In this document: positions 38,801 to 49,157 of the stretch, in pieces | Layout: the number at the start of each line of letters is the position of its first letter | Numbering within the stretch: position 1 is the stretch's first letter | Source of the DNA: Schizochytrium sp. CCTCC M209059 | Lineage: Eukaryota; Sar; Bigyra; Thraustochytrida; Thraustochytriidae | Reading direction: 5' to 3' | Length of the DNA: 64,000 nucleotides | NCBI GenBank assembly: GCA_000818945.1 | Contig: KN805404.1 | Coordinates: 74,475 to 138,474, forward strand | Notes under the pieces: model-generated | Database searches by the model: none | What the model saw: the letters and a program-made list of their open reading frames with translations, nothing else | What the model was told of the DNA's origin: nothing | Position numbers and translations under genes: made by a program

Positions 38801-41800
38801 CGTCATCTGAGCCAACGTCGTCTCCTGTGCAAGGGCCAACGATACCCACACAATCGCCGACAGTACCAACGCAGGCCCCAACAGCACCGACACAGGCGCC
38901 AACTGCGCCGACGCAAGCACCGACTGCACCAACAGGGGCACCAACGGACTCGACGCAGTCACCGACGACGCCAACGGGTGCAGGTTCAGTCCCAACCCAG
39001 GCCCCAACGCTTCCTCCTTCAGAGTGCTATACAGATGGTTTTCGATTCGTCAGAGATGACGGCGTACAACCTTACGAAGTCACGACAACGGACGCCAGCT
39101 TGGAAGCCTGCCAAGAAGTTTGCGCAGCGGACGATGCGTGCCAGTACTTTGCCATCAAGCTATCAGCATCGAACGCGGGTCAATGCGAGCTTTTCTCAGA
39201 CATAAGCTTGGGTACGACGGAGGCACCGAATTGGGCATACGGTCCAAAGACCTGTACGTCATCCGAGCCAACGTCGTCTCCTGTGCAAGGGCCAACGATA
39301 CCCACACAATCGCCGACAGTAACAACGCAGACCCCAACAGCACCGACACAGGCGCCAACAGCGCCGACGCAAGCGCCAACTGCACCGACTCAAGCACCGA
39401 CCGCACCAACACAGGCGCCAATAACTGGGCATACGGTCCGAAGACCTGTGCGTCATCTGAGCCAACGTCGTCTCCTGTGCAAGGGCCAACGATACCCACA
39501 CAATCGCCGACAGTACCAACGCAGGCCCCAACAGCACCGACACAGGCGCCAACTGCGCCGACGCAAGCACCGACTGCACCAACAGGGGCACCAACGGACT
39601 CGACGCAGTCACCGACGACGCCAACGGGTGCAGGTTCAGTCCCAACCCAGGCCCCAACGCTTCCTCCTTCAGAGTGCTATACAGATGGTTTTCGATTCGT
39701 CAGAGATGACGGAGTGCAGCCTTACGAAGTCACGACAACGGACGCCAGCTTGGAAGCCTGCCAAGCTGTTTGCGCGGCGGATGATGAATGTTCATACTTT
39801 GCCATCAAACTATCGGCATCGAACGCGGGTCAATGCGAGCTTTTCTCAGACATAAGCTTGGGCACGACGGAAGCACCGAATTGGGCATACGGTCCAAAGA
39901 CCTGTACGTCATCCGAGCCAACGTCGTCTCCTGTGCAAGGGCCAACGATACCCACACAATCGCCGACAGTACCAACGCAGGCCCCAACAGCACCGACACA
40001 GGCGCCAACAGCGCCGACGCAAGCGCCAACTGCACCGACTCAAGCACCGACCGCACCAACACAGGCGCCAACGGACTCGACGCAGTCGCCAACGACGCCA
40101 ACAGATTCAGGATCCGGGCCAACCCAAGCTCCGACGCTACCTCCGTCAGAGTGCTATACAGATGGTTTTCGATTCGTCAGAGATGACGGAGTGCAGCCTT
40201 ACGAAGTCACGACAACGGACGCCAGCTTGGAAGCCTGCCAAGAAGTTTGCGCAGCGGACGATGCGTGCCAGTACTTTGCCATCAAGCTATCAGCATCGAA
40301 CGCGGGTCAATGCGAGCTTTTCTCAGACATAAGCTTGGGCACGACGGAGGCACCGAACTGGGCATACGGTCCGAAGACCTGTACGTCATCCGAGCCAACG
40401 TCGTCTCCTGTGCAAGGGCCAACGATACCCACACAATCGCCGACAGTACCAACGCAGGCCCCAACAGCACCGACCCAGGCGCCAACGGATTCAACCCAAG
40501 CGCCGACGTCGCCCACGCAAGCGCCAACTGACATAGGCTCGGGGCCAACCCAAGCTCCAACGCTTCCTCCTTCAGAGTGCTACACAGATGGTTTTCGATT
40601 CGTCAGAGATGACGGTGTACAACCTTACGAAGTCACGACAACGGACGCCAGCTTGGAAGCCTGCCAAGAAGTTTGCGCGGCAGATGATGAATGTTCATAC
40701 TTTGCCATCAAACTATCGGCATCGAATGCGGGTCAATGCGAGCTTTTCTCAGACATAAGCCTGGGAACGACGGAGGCAGCGAATTGGGCATATGGACTCA
40801 AGACTTGCTCAGAGGGTACGCCTACGCAGTCGCCAACGCAGTCTCCAGGTGCTATTACCACGAATGGTCCCACGGGAGCACCCACCGAAGCGCCAACGTT
40901 TCCACCTAGCGTTTGCTTTACAGAGGGTCAGCGCTTTACACGCTCAGACGAAGCAGGGGAACCAATCGATACGATTTCATCGGCGCTCTCCGCTGACGCC
41001 TGCCAAGCCAATTGCGCGCTTACCACTGGATGCGAGTACTTTGCCTTTCGCTATGCGGGAGCCAATCCCGGACGGTGCGAGCTGTATAGCTCCATTGAGG
41101 CAGGAACAACCTCGTCTTCCATCTGGCTCACGGGGCCTCGATCGTGCGTCTCTGTACCGACTCCGGCTCCTATTCGTAGCCCCACGAGCTCGGCGACAGA
41201 GTGCTATACGGAGGGCTTTCGATATGAACGCGTAGATGGCGAGCAGCCCTTTGAAACCATTACCACAGACACTGACGCTGACGCGTGCCAGGCGGCATGC
41301 CAGCTAAGCAACGAGTGCACTCACTTTTCAGTCAAGCTATCTGGGTCTAATGAAGGCCAGTGCGAGCTCTTTTCCAACATCGAAGCTGGAACGAGAAGCG
41401 CGCCTCTATGGGTACTAGGTCCACGCTCGTGTTCAGAAGACACGTTGTCTCCAACCGCGTCAGAGGAGCCGACGTCCACGCCAACGGCGTCCCCGACGAG
41501 CTGCTTTGCAGACGGGGCGAATTGGGCAGATAATCCTTTTGAAACACTCACGGGGATAGAGTCTGCCGAGGCATGCCAAGCCGAGTGCCTTGCATCCGAT
41601 GCGTGTGTTGTTTTCTCCTACAACTTTCGAGGACGAAACGAGGGAAGGTGCGAGCTGCTGACAACGACATATAGTGGTCTGAATCTTGCAAACAATTGGA
41701 TCTCTGGCCCCAAGGTATGCGGCTTGACCTTCTCACCGACGTTTTCGCCCTCTGCACTCACGACGCCGCGGCCAACCCGAAGTCCGACGGGATTTCCAAC

Positions 41801-43883
41801 AACACTTCGGCCAACGCCATCGCCAACAACGCTTTCTCCCACGGCATCTCCTACGGAGAGGCCAACGACTGCGGAACCGACGTCATCTCCGACAAATGCA
41901 CCGCTTGCTCTTGCCGAGGATGAACTTGAGGCGTGGGAAGACTTTTACCTGGCTCTGAACGGAGAGTCGTGGTACACGTGCGGAACGATCGACGACCCTT
42001 GCAATTACCCGAGCTGCGATGAGGACTCGCAGACAGAGGGCCGATACGTAGTGTGCATGATTCCTGTCGAGCGACGTAATTTGCTCAAGCAACGGTGGTC
42101 GTCGTTCCGAAAATTGCAGGAATCCGTGGCCAGCGTTGTGGAGATCGTTCTTCCAGACAATGGCCTCGAGGGCGTCTTGCCTGCCGAAATCATGGAGCCC
42201 TTTACGAATTTCCAGCTCCTCAATCTGTCTGGAAATGACATTACTGGAGACGGCCCGGATGGCTGTGTCGACATCCAGCGGTGCTACGAGGTCGGCGTGA
42301 TCTGTGATGTCCCAAACTTGTGCGGAGAAGCTTTCGGTGTGAACCCAGATGGGACCCCTGACTGGACGCCGCCAACAGATGGTGAGACGGACATGTATCC
42401 GCTCATCGAGCTTGAAGTCGGGGAATCTGTGTTTTTCAATTTCAGCGAAGACAGCAACGTGGTGCAGATGAGTTCACAAACGGCCTTTGAGAACTGCGAA
42501 TTTTCAGGTTCTGTTGTCCTGGCCTCTGCATCGCAGGGTTCTTATCGCTTCGTGGCCAAGAAAGAAGACGCCGGAGACACGGTGTACATTGCGAGCTCGC
42601 TGCCGACCTCTTCGCACGAGAGCTGCGAGAATGGCCAGCGCGTCGCCATCGCCGTCGAGGGGACGACGACTGCGCCCACGAGCGAGGCCGTTGACCCGGG
42701 CGACGACGGTGATAACGGTGTGCCTTGGTGGGTGATCCTGCTCGTGGCGCTGGTGCTCCTCTGCTGCGTGCTGCCCTGCTTACTGTGCTTGCTGCTCGCC
42801 TGCGCGCAGCGGTGCTGCCCCGAGCGGGTCCCTGAGCGCCTCGCCAAGCCCCTCGACCGCTTTGTGCACGTGGGCTCCGCCAACAACAGGAGGGACCAGG
42901 CGCTCGGGTTCCCAGACCCGGACGGCCTTGCGCCGTACACCGCGCTGCCGCCCAGGCACCAGCGATCCGCGCCGCCGGTGCTGGAGACGGGCTTCGCGGG
43001 CTTCGCGGGCCCCGCTGGGCCCACGCCCGCCCCTACGCCCGCGTCGTCGCCCACGGCGGCGTCGGCGTCGAGGCGCGGCATGGCGGCGACGGCGACGGCG
43101 ACGGCGGGCCTGCCAGGCGACGACGCTGCTGCAGGGGCTGCTGCAGGGGCTGCTGCCGGTCGCGCGGGAAGGCGCAGGCCGACAAGGTACGACTCGACCG
43201 CCATGGAGGTCTTTTTCGCGCCGCACGCAGTGGACGGAGTGCTGGTGGCTAGCGAGCACGGCGACGTCTTCATGGACGAAGAGGATCGCCGGGCCGCCGC
43301 CCTGCGCGAGAACCCATCGCTCAAGCAGGCCAAGTTGCAGGCCTTGGCCATGAGTACGGTGGTCTCGCGCCCCATCAGCAGCATGGAAGACCTGCTCCGC
43401 GAAGCAAACCTCGAGCAGCACATTCCCCACTTTCGGAGCGAGCACATGGACCTTGAGGCAGTCACATTTGCCAGCGAGGGCCAGCTCCGTGAGCTCGGGC
43501 TTTCCATGGGCGAAGCGGTCCGTTTGCGTCACATCACGCGGACGCTGCAGCGCAAGCTGGCCCAAACCGCTTCTGCTCCTGCGACTGGGGCCGTGACTAG
43601 CACAACACCCAGTGGCACACCCTTGCGCGGTGTCTTGAAGAAGCCGGATCCAACTGCTTACGCCGTCCCTACGCAACGCGCTAAGTTTGGTCCAGGGGAC
43701 CCTGTTACTGTGCACCGCGTAGGGTCCAAGGTACTTCGAGGCCGTATTACAGAGGTCCGTGACGCGGGTCACGCCACCCGTGAACCTCGCTACGTGGTGG
43801 AAATTGCTCAGCAGTCTCGGCAGGGCGCGGCCGCGAGCGCACGGCAACAAGTCGTCCGTGAGTCCGAACTGCGAGCACCGTAA
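35812..43883 (+). CDS. Giant PAN/Apple-repeat receptor-like membrane protein with SAM domain (frame break inside)
   Basis: From the ATG at 35812 a signal peptide (about 10-33) leads into an LRR-like cap (PENRLFGDL, LTRLNLSST). Then come 14 PAN/Apple-like Cys modules (each CQxxC, FxFxxxGxCELxS, WxxGPxxC), joined by Thr/Pro-rich linkers of the TQAPTAP type. After module 14 follow a second LRR-like segment (VEIVLPDNGLEGVLP, LLNLSGND), a phytocyanin-like domain (about 42390-42665) lacking the usual His ligand, and a transmembrane helix (42720-42800). A cytosolic tail follows with a SAM domain (about 43380-43560) and a Tudor-like end (GDPVTVHRVGSKVLRG). The reading frame changes at about 39420 in a linker. 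Read literally, the 5' frame stops at 39855 (1,347 residues, no membrane anchor). The 3' part is perfectly kept, so a sequencing or assembly error, or a recent break, is likely. The role is inferred: cell-surface adhesion or sensing. Confidence 0.75.
37628..40800 (+). repeat. Seven near-identical PAN-module plus linker DNA repeats
   Basis: Modules begin with TCAGAGTGCTA at about 37628, 38085, 38563, 39021, 39668, 40146 and 40573. Spacings are 457, 478, 458, 647, 478 and 427 bases. The copies are nearly identical in DNA. Most units of about 458 and 478 bases alternate (Asp-Ala-Cys-Gln-Tyr versus Asp-Glu-Cys-Ser-Tyr variants), indicating a higher-order unit. The 647-base interval contains an extra, frame-shifted piece of linker. 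Confidence 0.9.
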
Positions 43884-44291
43884 CATATTTGTCTTCTACT
43901 GCCTATATAATCATGTGACATCCTTTCGGTCGTGTCAACTTTTCTTGTTCTTTTGTTCTGGTCTTTTTACCTTGTCTTTTACTGGCAATAGAACCATGTA
44001 TCATCCTGCACCTGATATTTGAATTCTTGCACAATGATGCTCGAAAAGTGATCGCTCGCCAGGCGTAGCAAGGGGTGGCCACGGAAGGAGAAAGAGGACG
44101 TACTGGCCCTTCAAGAATGAAAGAGCATTTGTGTTCTTGCAATGCCGGACACGGAGAAGCGTATCCGTGAGCAGATTAACAGAGGCGAACGATACTAGAG
44201 TGGAAAGACGTTTACCACGGAGAGGCACAATAGGTTAGCGTCGTTCTCGGCACGCACGCAGAGCAGCATGATCATCGAAGGCCTAATGCTA
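43884..44291. other. Convergent intergenic region, PAN receptor and thioesterase
   Basis: Both flanking genes end here. AT-richer DNA with T-runs near 43935-43980 follows the PAN receptor stop. No gene or RNA feature is recognised. Confidence 0.5.
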
Positions 44292-45221
44292 TCACGATGC
44301 TGAAGTAGCACCAGGCGTCGTACTTGGAGCAAAGGGGAAGGTTGTAGCTAGAGCGTCGGCTACGGAGGCAACGTTCTCAAAGAGAAAAAAGTGCCCATCT
44401 TCAGTAAAGTGTTGCGCGCCCAGCCAACGCGACGTGCTGGACTCAGTGTTATCGCTCGCAGTCGTGCCTTTGGCACCAACGAGTCCTGCCCAAGGGAGAA
44501 TATCCGTAGGTTCGAGATCACTTCCGTAAAGAGCCTTGAGTGAGACATTTGCATGGTTGCCAAAGATGGCATCGGTGTCGCGCGAGCAACCAGCTGGTGA
44601 CTCAGAAAAGGAAAATGTTTCGAGGAGTTCGTAGTCAGCTCGAAGTGGCGGGAGAATGAGAGCCCGGAAGGCAGCATGGTCGAGAACCTCCTTCGGAGTC
44701 CCTCCCTTGGCCGATATGTATTCGAGAAAGGCCGAGTCGCTCATCTCCTTGACCTTGGGAAGTGATTCCAAAAGGTTTTGAGGAGCCCGCGAGGCGGCCA
44801 CAACGAGGCGGACGGGCCATGCAGCGAGGTCAAAGCTGTCATCCTCAGCCTTGTCGACATCGCTCGGATTCAAGAGCGTCTCGAGGGTCTGCCACGCGAC
44901 CTGGGAGCCCAGTGAGTAGCCAAAGAAGACGACGGCACGAGGGGCGCACGCTTGTTTCCGTAAAAGCTGACGGACTTCTCGGGCGACATCGGGGACAAGC
45001 TCCGTGAAGCTACGATACACGGGCTCTTTTGCCCGAGCAAGGCGGCCCGGAAGCGACACGCCAATCGTTGTAGCGTGGCCTTTCGCGGCCAAGTCCTTGG
45101 CGAGCGCCCGGACAGAAGGATGCGCAAGGTTTCCGCCTGCCCAGGGAAAGAAGAACACGAGAGCTTGTCCAGGAGCCGCGCTCGCGAGAACCTCGAGTCG
45201 CACTCTGCTCGGTCCCGTCAT
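44292..45221 (-). CDS. Type II thioesterase-like alpha/beta hydrolase
   Basis: The 309-residue protein starts at the ATG at 45221. It has FFPWAGGN (oxyanion region, about 24-31), nucleophile elbow GYSLGSQVAW (Ser103), RLVVAASRAPQ (about 137-147) and DGHFFLFE (His277). This set defines the GrsT/TEII-like thioesterase family (PF00975), which frees acyl chains or clears stalled acyl carriers of fatty-acid, polyketide or peptide synthases. No synthase lies in the window, so its partner is unknown. In a thraustochytrid a fatty-acid or PUFA synthase is a natural candidate, but that is inference. The frame extends upstream only to a TTG. It diverges from the ARMC6-like gene. Confidence 0.85.
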   Translation of the reverse strand: MTGPSRVRLEVLASAAPGQALVFFFPWAGGNLAHPSVRALAKDLAAKGHATTIGVSLPGRLARAKEPVYRSFTELVPDVAREVRQLLRKQACAPRAVVFFGYSLGSQVAWQTLETLLNPSDVDKAEDDSFDLAAWPVRLVVAASRAPQNLLESLPKVKEMSDSAFLEYISAKGGTPKEVLDHAAFRALILPPLRADYELLETFSFSESPAGCSRDTDAIFGNHANVSLKALYGSDLEPTDILPWAGLVGAKGTTASDNTESSTSRWLGAQHFTEDGHFFLFENVASVADALATTFPFAPSTTPGATSAS

Positions 45222-45421
45222 TGGCGTCAGCGACGGACGGCGATAGGATCGATCGATCGTGCTGCGATGCCGGGCTGGGTCTGCCTGCGACGCTGCGCTC
45301 ACGCACACAGTCAAATCGGCAAAAAACTCCAGCGGGTTGGGGCGGGTTTGGAGGTGTCCCCGCGCAGACGTATGTGCCAAGGGTGTGCGCGACCTGGGGA
45401 CCTCGGCCGTTGGAAAGACAG

Positions 45422-45458
<37 letters not shown>

Positions 45459-45709
45459 ACTGTCGCTCTTCGCGACCTCGGGGCTTCTCGACGAATCGAA
45501 CGGGCGGCAACCTGCGGACAGCGCCGACGGCCCCGAGGGCACTGGCAAACCCGTTTGGTGCGCAACGAGCAAGGCAGCGCGACGATAGACGGAGCTGTTT
45601 GGCTGGGTCCTTGGCGAGCTCTCCTGCGGTGTTCCTTTGTGCGGGCGCGTGGAGCAGACAGAGGACAGACAGCAGAGCAGAGGCGAGCCGAGCAGAGCAG
45701 GAACGAAAA
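45222..45709. promoter_or_regulatory. Divergent promoter region, thioesterase and ARMC6-like genes
   Basis: A 488-base shared upstream region with a GA dinucleotide run at about 45426-45454 roughly midway. A palindromic CGATCGATCG sits near 45248-45257 close to the thioesterase ATG. Frames stay open through it in both directions but start at TTG. Confidence 0.5.
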
Positions 45710-47275
45710 ATGTCGTGCTCGTGCAACCACAACGAGGGCGGCGAGCAAGTCCGCGCCGACGGAAGTCTGCCAACGGCAAGTCTGGACGATGTCGCGGCGC
45801 AAATCCGCCGCGAGTTCGCAGAGCAAACGCCCGGGACCGCAGAAGCTTTCGAGGCCGCGACCAAGGCCGCCTTTGAGGCCGAACGAGCCGCCAAGCAAAA
45901 GAAAAAGACTATCTCGCAGGCCACGTTCGACGAGGTCGTCGAGGAAAACGTCGAGGAGTTCGGTCTTGATCTCGAAGAAGCCATGAAGGACGCCGTGGAA
46001 CAGTTCAAGCAGCAGGGTGTGGACCTTTCGGCCCTCGTGACCACCCCTGCTGAACGGGAAATTGACCAACGCGTCAAGGCCGAGGTGAGCGGCCTCGAGG
46101 AGGCCCTCAAGGACCCAGCCTGCTCCGGCGAGAGCCTTGAGCCGATTCTCGACCATCTCGCCGAGACGTGCCGGCTGGGTCCTGCCGAGCGCAAGGCAGC
46201 CGGACGCCATGGCGCCGTTGGAGCGGCCTCTTTTGTATGCAAGAAACTCTGTGCAGACGAAAAGGCAGTCGTTGCAGCGCTGCGGCTCCTCAAGGTCCTC
46301 GCTCAGAGCTTTGCGAACCGCGAGGTGTTTCCGCTGCAGGGTGCCGAGGCCGTGGTGGAGTGCCTTGCCCACCACGAAGATGTGCAAGACGTGCAGCACG
46401 CGGGCTTTGAGGCACTCGCTCAGTTCATTGCCAAGCACGAGGCCAACAAGCGCAACCTTAAAGATGCCAAGGTGAACGCACGTGTTCTTTCGAGTCTGCG
46501 CACGCACGCGGAGGATCCCAACGTGGTTGCATCGGCATGCCGCTTTGTTCGTGGCTTTCTCAGCGACGATGATCGCCGACCGGGCGTTCAGCCTGGTACG
46601 TTTGTCCGCGCTCGTGAGCTTGGTGAGGACTATCACAACGGTCTTTTGCAGCCGCTGGTGGCCATTCTCGCCAGCGAAGCGACCTTGGCCGAAGAAACGC
46701 AAGTAGCCTCTTTACTGGCGACCTTGCGCATTGCAGCCGTCAACGACCTCATTTGCAAAAACTTTGCGAATGAAGGCGGTCTCGATGCCGCGCTTGTTGC
46801 TTTTGAAGCTTATGTGACGGAAGAGCTCGTGGCTGCGCAGGCGTGCATGCTTTTGATGGCGGTGAGCCGCAACGATGATATCAAGCGTACCGTCGGCAAA
46901 GGAAAGGGGCTGGGACTGCTCTTGCGAGCAATGGAGACTCACGCCACGTCCCCGCGCGTCGCCGAGCAGGCTCTTTCGTGTCTTAGTGTCCTTTGCTTGC
47001 GTCAACCCGAGAACTGCGAAAAGATTGCTAGTCTCGGCTGCCTCCAGCTCATCTGTGCTACCATGATGCAATTCCCGGAGGCCCCGGGTGTACAGCGTCA
47101 GGCCATCTCGACTTTGCGCAACATGGTGTCAAGCTGGCAGAACAAGGATCTCTGTGGCCAGATTCTTGATCAGAATGCCGAGGATCTCATTCGCAAGGCT
47201 CGCGCCGCCCACCCAATCTGCGAGGAGGTCGCATATGCAGCTCTGCGCGACCTTGGTCTGAGCTATCATGCTTAG
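45710..47275 (+). CDS. Armadillo repeat protein, ARMC6-like
   Basis: This 521-residue protein starts at the ATG at 45710. The conserved ARMC6 head is present: TISQATFDEVVEENVEEF (about 65-82), then EAVEQFKQQGVDLSAL-type residues. Armadillo helices follow to the end, for example FPLQGAEAVVECLAHHEDV, VASACRFVRGFLSDDD, QALSCLSVLCLR and QAISTLRNMVSSW. ARMC6 is a widely conserved eukaryotic protein whose molecular role is poorly known, so no activity is claimed. Length is close to the human protein (about 500). The frame is intact with no intron. The open frame extends upstream to a TTG at 45221, but that sequence is non-conserved and low in complexity. Confidence 0.9.
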   Translation: MSCSCNHNEGGEQVRADGSLPTASLDDVAAQIRREFAEQTPGTAEAFEAATKAAFEAERAAKQKKKTISQATFDEVVEENVEEFGLDLEEAMKDAVEQFKQQGVDLSALVTTPAEREIDQRVKAEVSGLEEALKDPACSGESLEPILDHLAETCRLGPAERKAAGRHGAVGAASFVCKKLCADEKAVVAALRLLKVLAQSFANREVFPLQGAEAVVECLAHHEDVQDVQHAGFEALAQFIAKHEANKRNLKDAKVNARVLSSLRTHAEDPNVVASACRFVRGFLSDDDRRPGVQPGTFVRARELGEDYHNGLLQPLVAILASEATLAEETQVASLLATLRIAAVNDLICKNFANEGGLDAALVAFEAYVTEELVAAQACMLLMAVSRNDDIKRTVGKGKGLGLLLRAMETHATSPRVAEQALSCLSVLCLRQPENCEKIASLGCLQLICATMMQFPEAPGVQRQAISTLRNMVSSWQNKDLCGQILDQNAEDLIRKARAAHPICEEVAYAALRDLGLSYHA

Positions 47276-47918
47276 CTAGAGACCACACGAGGATCCTTTT
47301 TCTCCAACGTGAGTAATTCTGTCCAGCAATGAGCAAGGAATAGCCAGCCAACCACAGCCAGCCAGCTGCGGTCAGGGCAAGGTCAGCTCAGGTCAGGTCA
47401 GAAATTAATTGTACGTAGTAAGAATACAGCCAATTGTACGTAGTAAGAATAGAGCTTCTTTTTTTTGGGGGNNNNNNNNNNNNNNNNNNNNNNNNNNNNN
47501 NNNNNNNNNNNNNNNNNNNNNNNNNNNNNNNNNNNNNNNNNNNNNNNNNNNNNNNNNNNNNNNNNNNNNNNNNNNNNNNNNNNNNNNNNNNNNNNNNNNN
47601 NNNNNNNNNNNNNNNNGGGGGGGGGGGAAGGGAAAGGGGAATACTCGCTCTTATCCTTGATCGATTCCAGCGATTTCCTTTTTAATCTAACTACCCTGGA
47701 AAGGGACCTGCGATGAGCGACTTGAAGCGAGGCTTGCCAGAATTAAGCTCAAAAAGCATTAAGCTCACGCTTAGGAGGCCCATATCCCCCCTCGAGCTTA
47801 GCCAGGCCTACGGCCCAAGCTTGGTTAGAGCCATCTGCAGCGAAGGAGACTTCAATTAGAGCATCGAGAGGGACACAATCTTGGAGGAGCAGAATGCTAT
47901 CGCGGCCTAGGTCTAGGC
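47276..47918. other. Convergent intergenic region with assembly gap
   Basis: It contains CAGCC/GGTCA-type repeats (about 47340-47400) and two copies of AATTGTACGTAGTAAGAATA at 47407 and 47432. The 145-base N gap has G runs on both sides, and AT-richer DNA follows it. No gene is supported. Confidence 0.5.
47472..47616. other. Assembly gap (145 N)
   Basis: Undetermined bases bounded by G runs (T7G5 on the left, about 11 G on the right). Frames crossing it are not meaningful. Confidence 0.99.
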
Positions 47919-49157
47919 CTACATTCGTTGCAGTCCACGACGAGGTAGGAAAGAAATGACATGCTCCCATAAATCCCTCGGTAATCGTCTGCTCGACAAG
48001 ACGAGCGTTGCACGAATCCGAAATTGTTCCGGGAAAAGATGTGAAGACGATGGGGTCCAAGGCTCTTGCAGGGCCGCGCGCAGGTCCTGCACAAGCGTTT
48101 CCTCTACAGGCAAGCCGTAGAAGGGGTTCACAAGAGTCCCTAGGCGGACGGCTGCTGCTGCACCATGCGAGGATATATGAACATTCGAGCGAAGAATTGC
48201 GCGCACAGATTCAAGGTCACGCGATTCAACGCAACGCTGAAGGGGCGACCTCGTGGCCGTGTCTTTCAGATAGGCCGTGAGTGCAGATCGCAGACCAAGT
48301 TGGTCTTGTGCTAGAATCAGAGCAGATACCGCATTCCTTGGATGCCGTAAAAGCACGTCAGCGCCATAGACGCATAGTAGACGGCAGCAATCGATGTGGT
48401 CGCCATGCACGGCTGCCATAAGCGCGGACGCACCATTTCGAGAGACCGCTCGTGCGTTCGGGTCGGCGCCGGCTTCCAAAAGCTGGCGTACGATTGCTAC
48501 GAAGCCCTTACCAGCTGCGCACACCAGTGCGGCATCGAGATCCGCACTCCACTCTGAGCGTTCTTCATTCGAGATGAGACTTTCAACTTGAGCCTTATCA
48601 CCACGTGCGCACGCAGCAAGAAGAAGATTGCCCGGATGTCGCGATGCAGATCGTCCTGCTTTCCAGTCGAGTGGATTGCCTTGGGCGCACTGCTCTGCTG
48701 CGTAAAAGAGGCTCTGTAAAGAGTCTGCAACAAAGGAGTTGTCACGAAGGGGGTCGACTTGTGATGATTCTTCTTCCTCGCCATCGTCTTCAGATATCTC
48801 GTCCTCGGCGAAAATGCAGTCAAGCATGCATCCGTCGCTTCTTCGGCGTCGATGTCGCTGCCATGTCGCGCTCCTACGCCGTCCTGCCAGACCCCGCTCC
48901 CCTGCGACGGCGTAGGCCGCGACAGCGTCACCCTCGCCGCCAGTAGAGTCACACCGGCTCTGGTCTTGCGCGGGTCGAATTGCGTTCATTATGCTCTTCT
49001 TTCCCTGGCCGCGACGCGTGCGCGACCGCGCGCCTTCTGCGCGTCCGCCTGCGCGTCTCTGCTCTTGCTGCAGCAGCCTGAGGTCTCCTTGCGCTTGTGT
49101 ATTCCGCGCCGGGCTCCGCGTCGTCGAGTTCTCCGCTGCGTCTGGAGAACTCGACAT
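47919..49157 (-). CDS. Ankyrin repeat protein with F-box-like C terminus
   Basis: A 412-residue protein if started at the ATG at 49157; the frame runs on to a GTG at 49217, and a later ATG at 48989 is also possible. The N-terminal third is Arg/Gln-rich, then acidic (ISEDDGEEEESSQ). Ankyrin repeats follow: NLLLAACARGDKAQVESLI, AALVCAAGKGFVAIVRQLL with EAGADPNA, SALMAAVHGDHIDCCRLL with YGADV, and PLQRCVESRDLESVRAIL. The last residues LPRDLWEHVISFLPRR resemble the first helix of an F-box or a SOCS-like end, which would suit a ubiquitin-ligase substrate adaptor; this is tentative. It is convergent with the ARMC6-like gene. Confidence 0.78.
   Translation of the reverse strand: MSSSPDAAENSTTRSPARNTQAQGDLRLLQQEQRRAGGRAEGARSRTRRGQGKKSIMNAIRPAQDQSRCDSTGGEGDAVAAYAVAGERGLAGRRRSATWQRHRRRRSDGCMLDCIFAEDEISEDDGEEEESSQVDPLRDNSFVADSLQSLFYAAEQCAQGNPLDWKAGRSASRHPGNLLLAACARGDKAQVESLISNEERSEWSADLDAALVCAAGKGFVAIVRQLLEAGADPNARAVSRNGASALMAAVHGDHIDCCRLLCVYGADVLLRHPRNAVSALILAQDQLGLRSALTAYLKDTATRSPLQRCVESRDLESVRAILRSNVHISSHGAAAAVRLGTLVNPFYGLPVEETLVQDLRAALQEPWTPSSSHLFPEQFRIRATLVLSSRRLPRDLWEHVISFLPRRGLQRM

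Noticed and set aside
37628..40800. CRISPR-like regular repeats
   Set aside because: Repeats are about 460 bases, coding and tandem; spacers are Thr/Pro linkers, and the genome is eukaryotic.
45311..46702. 463-codon minus-strand frame opposite the ARMC6-like gene
   Set aside because: Antisense shadow; the plus strand carries the conserved ARMC6 motifs.
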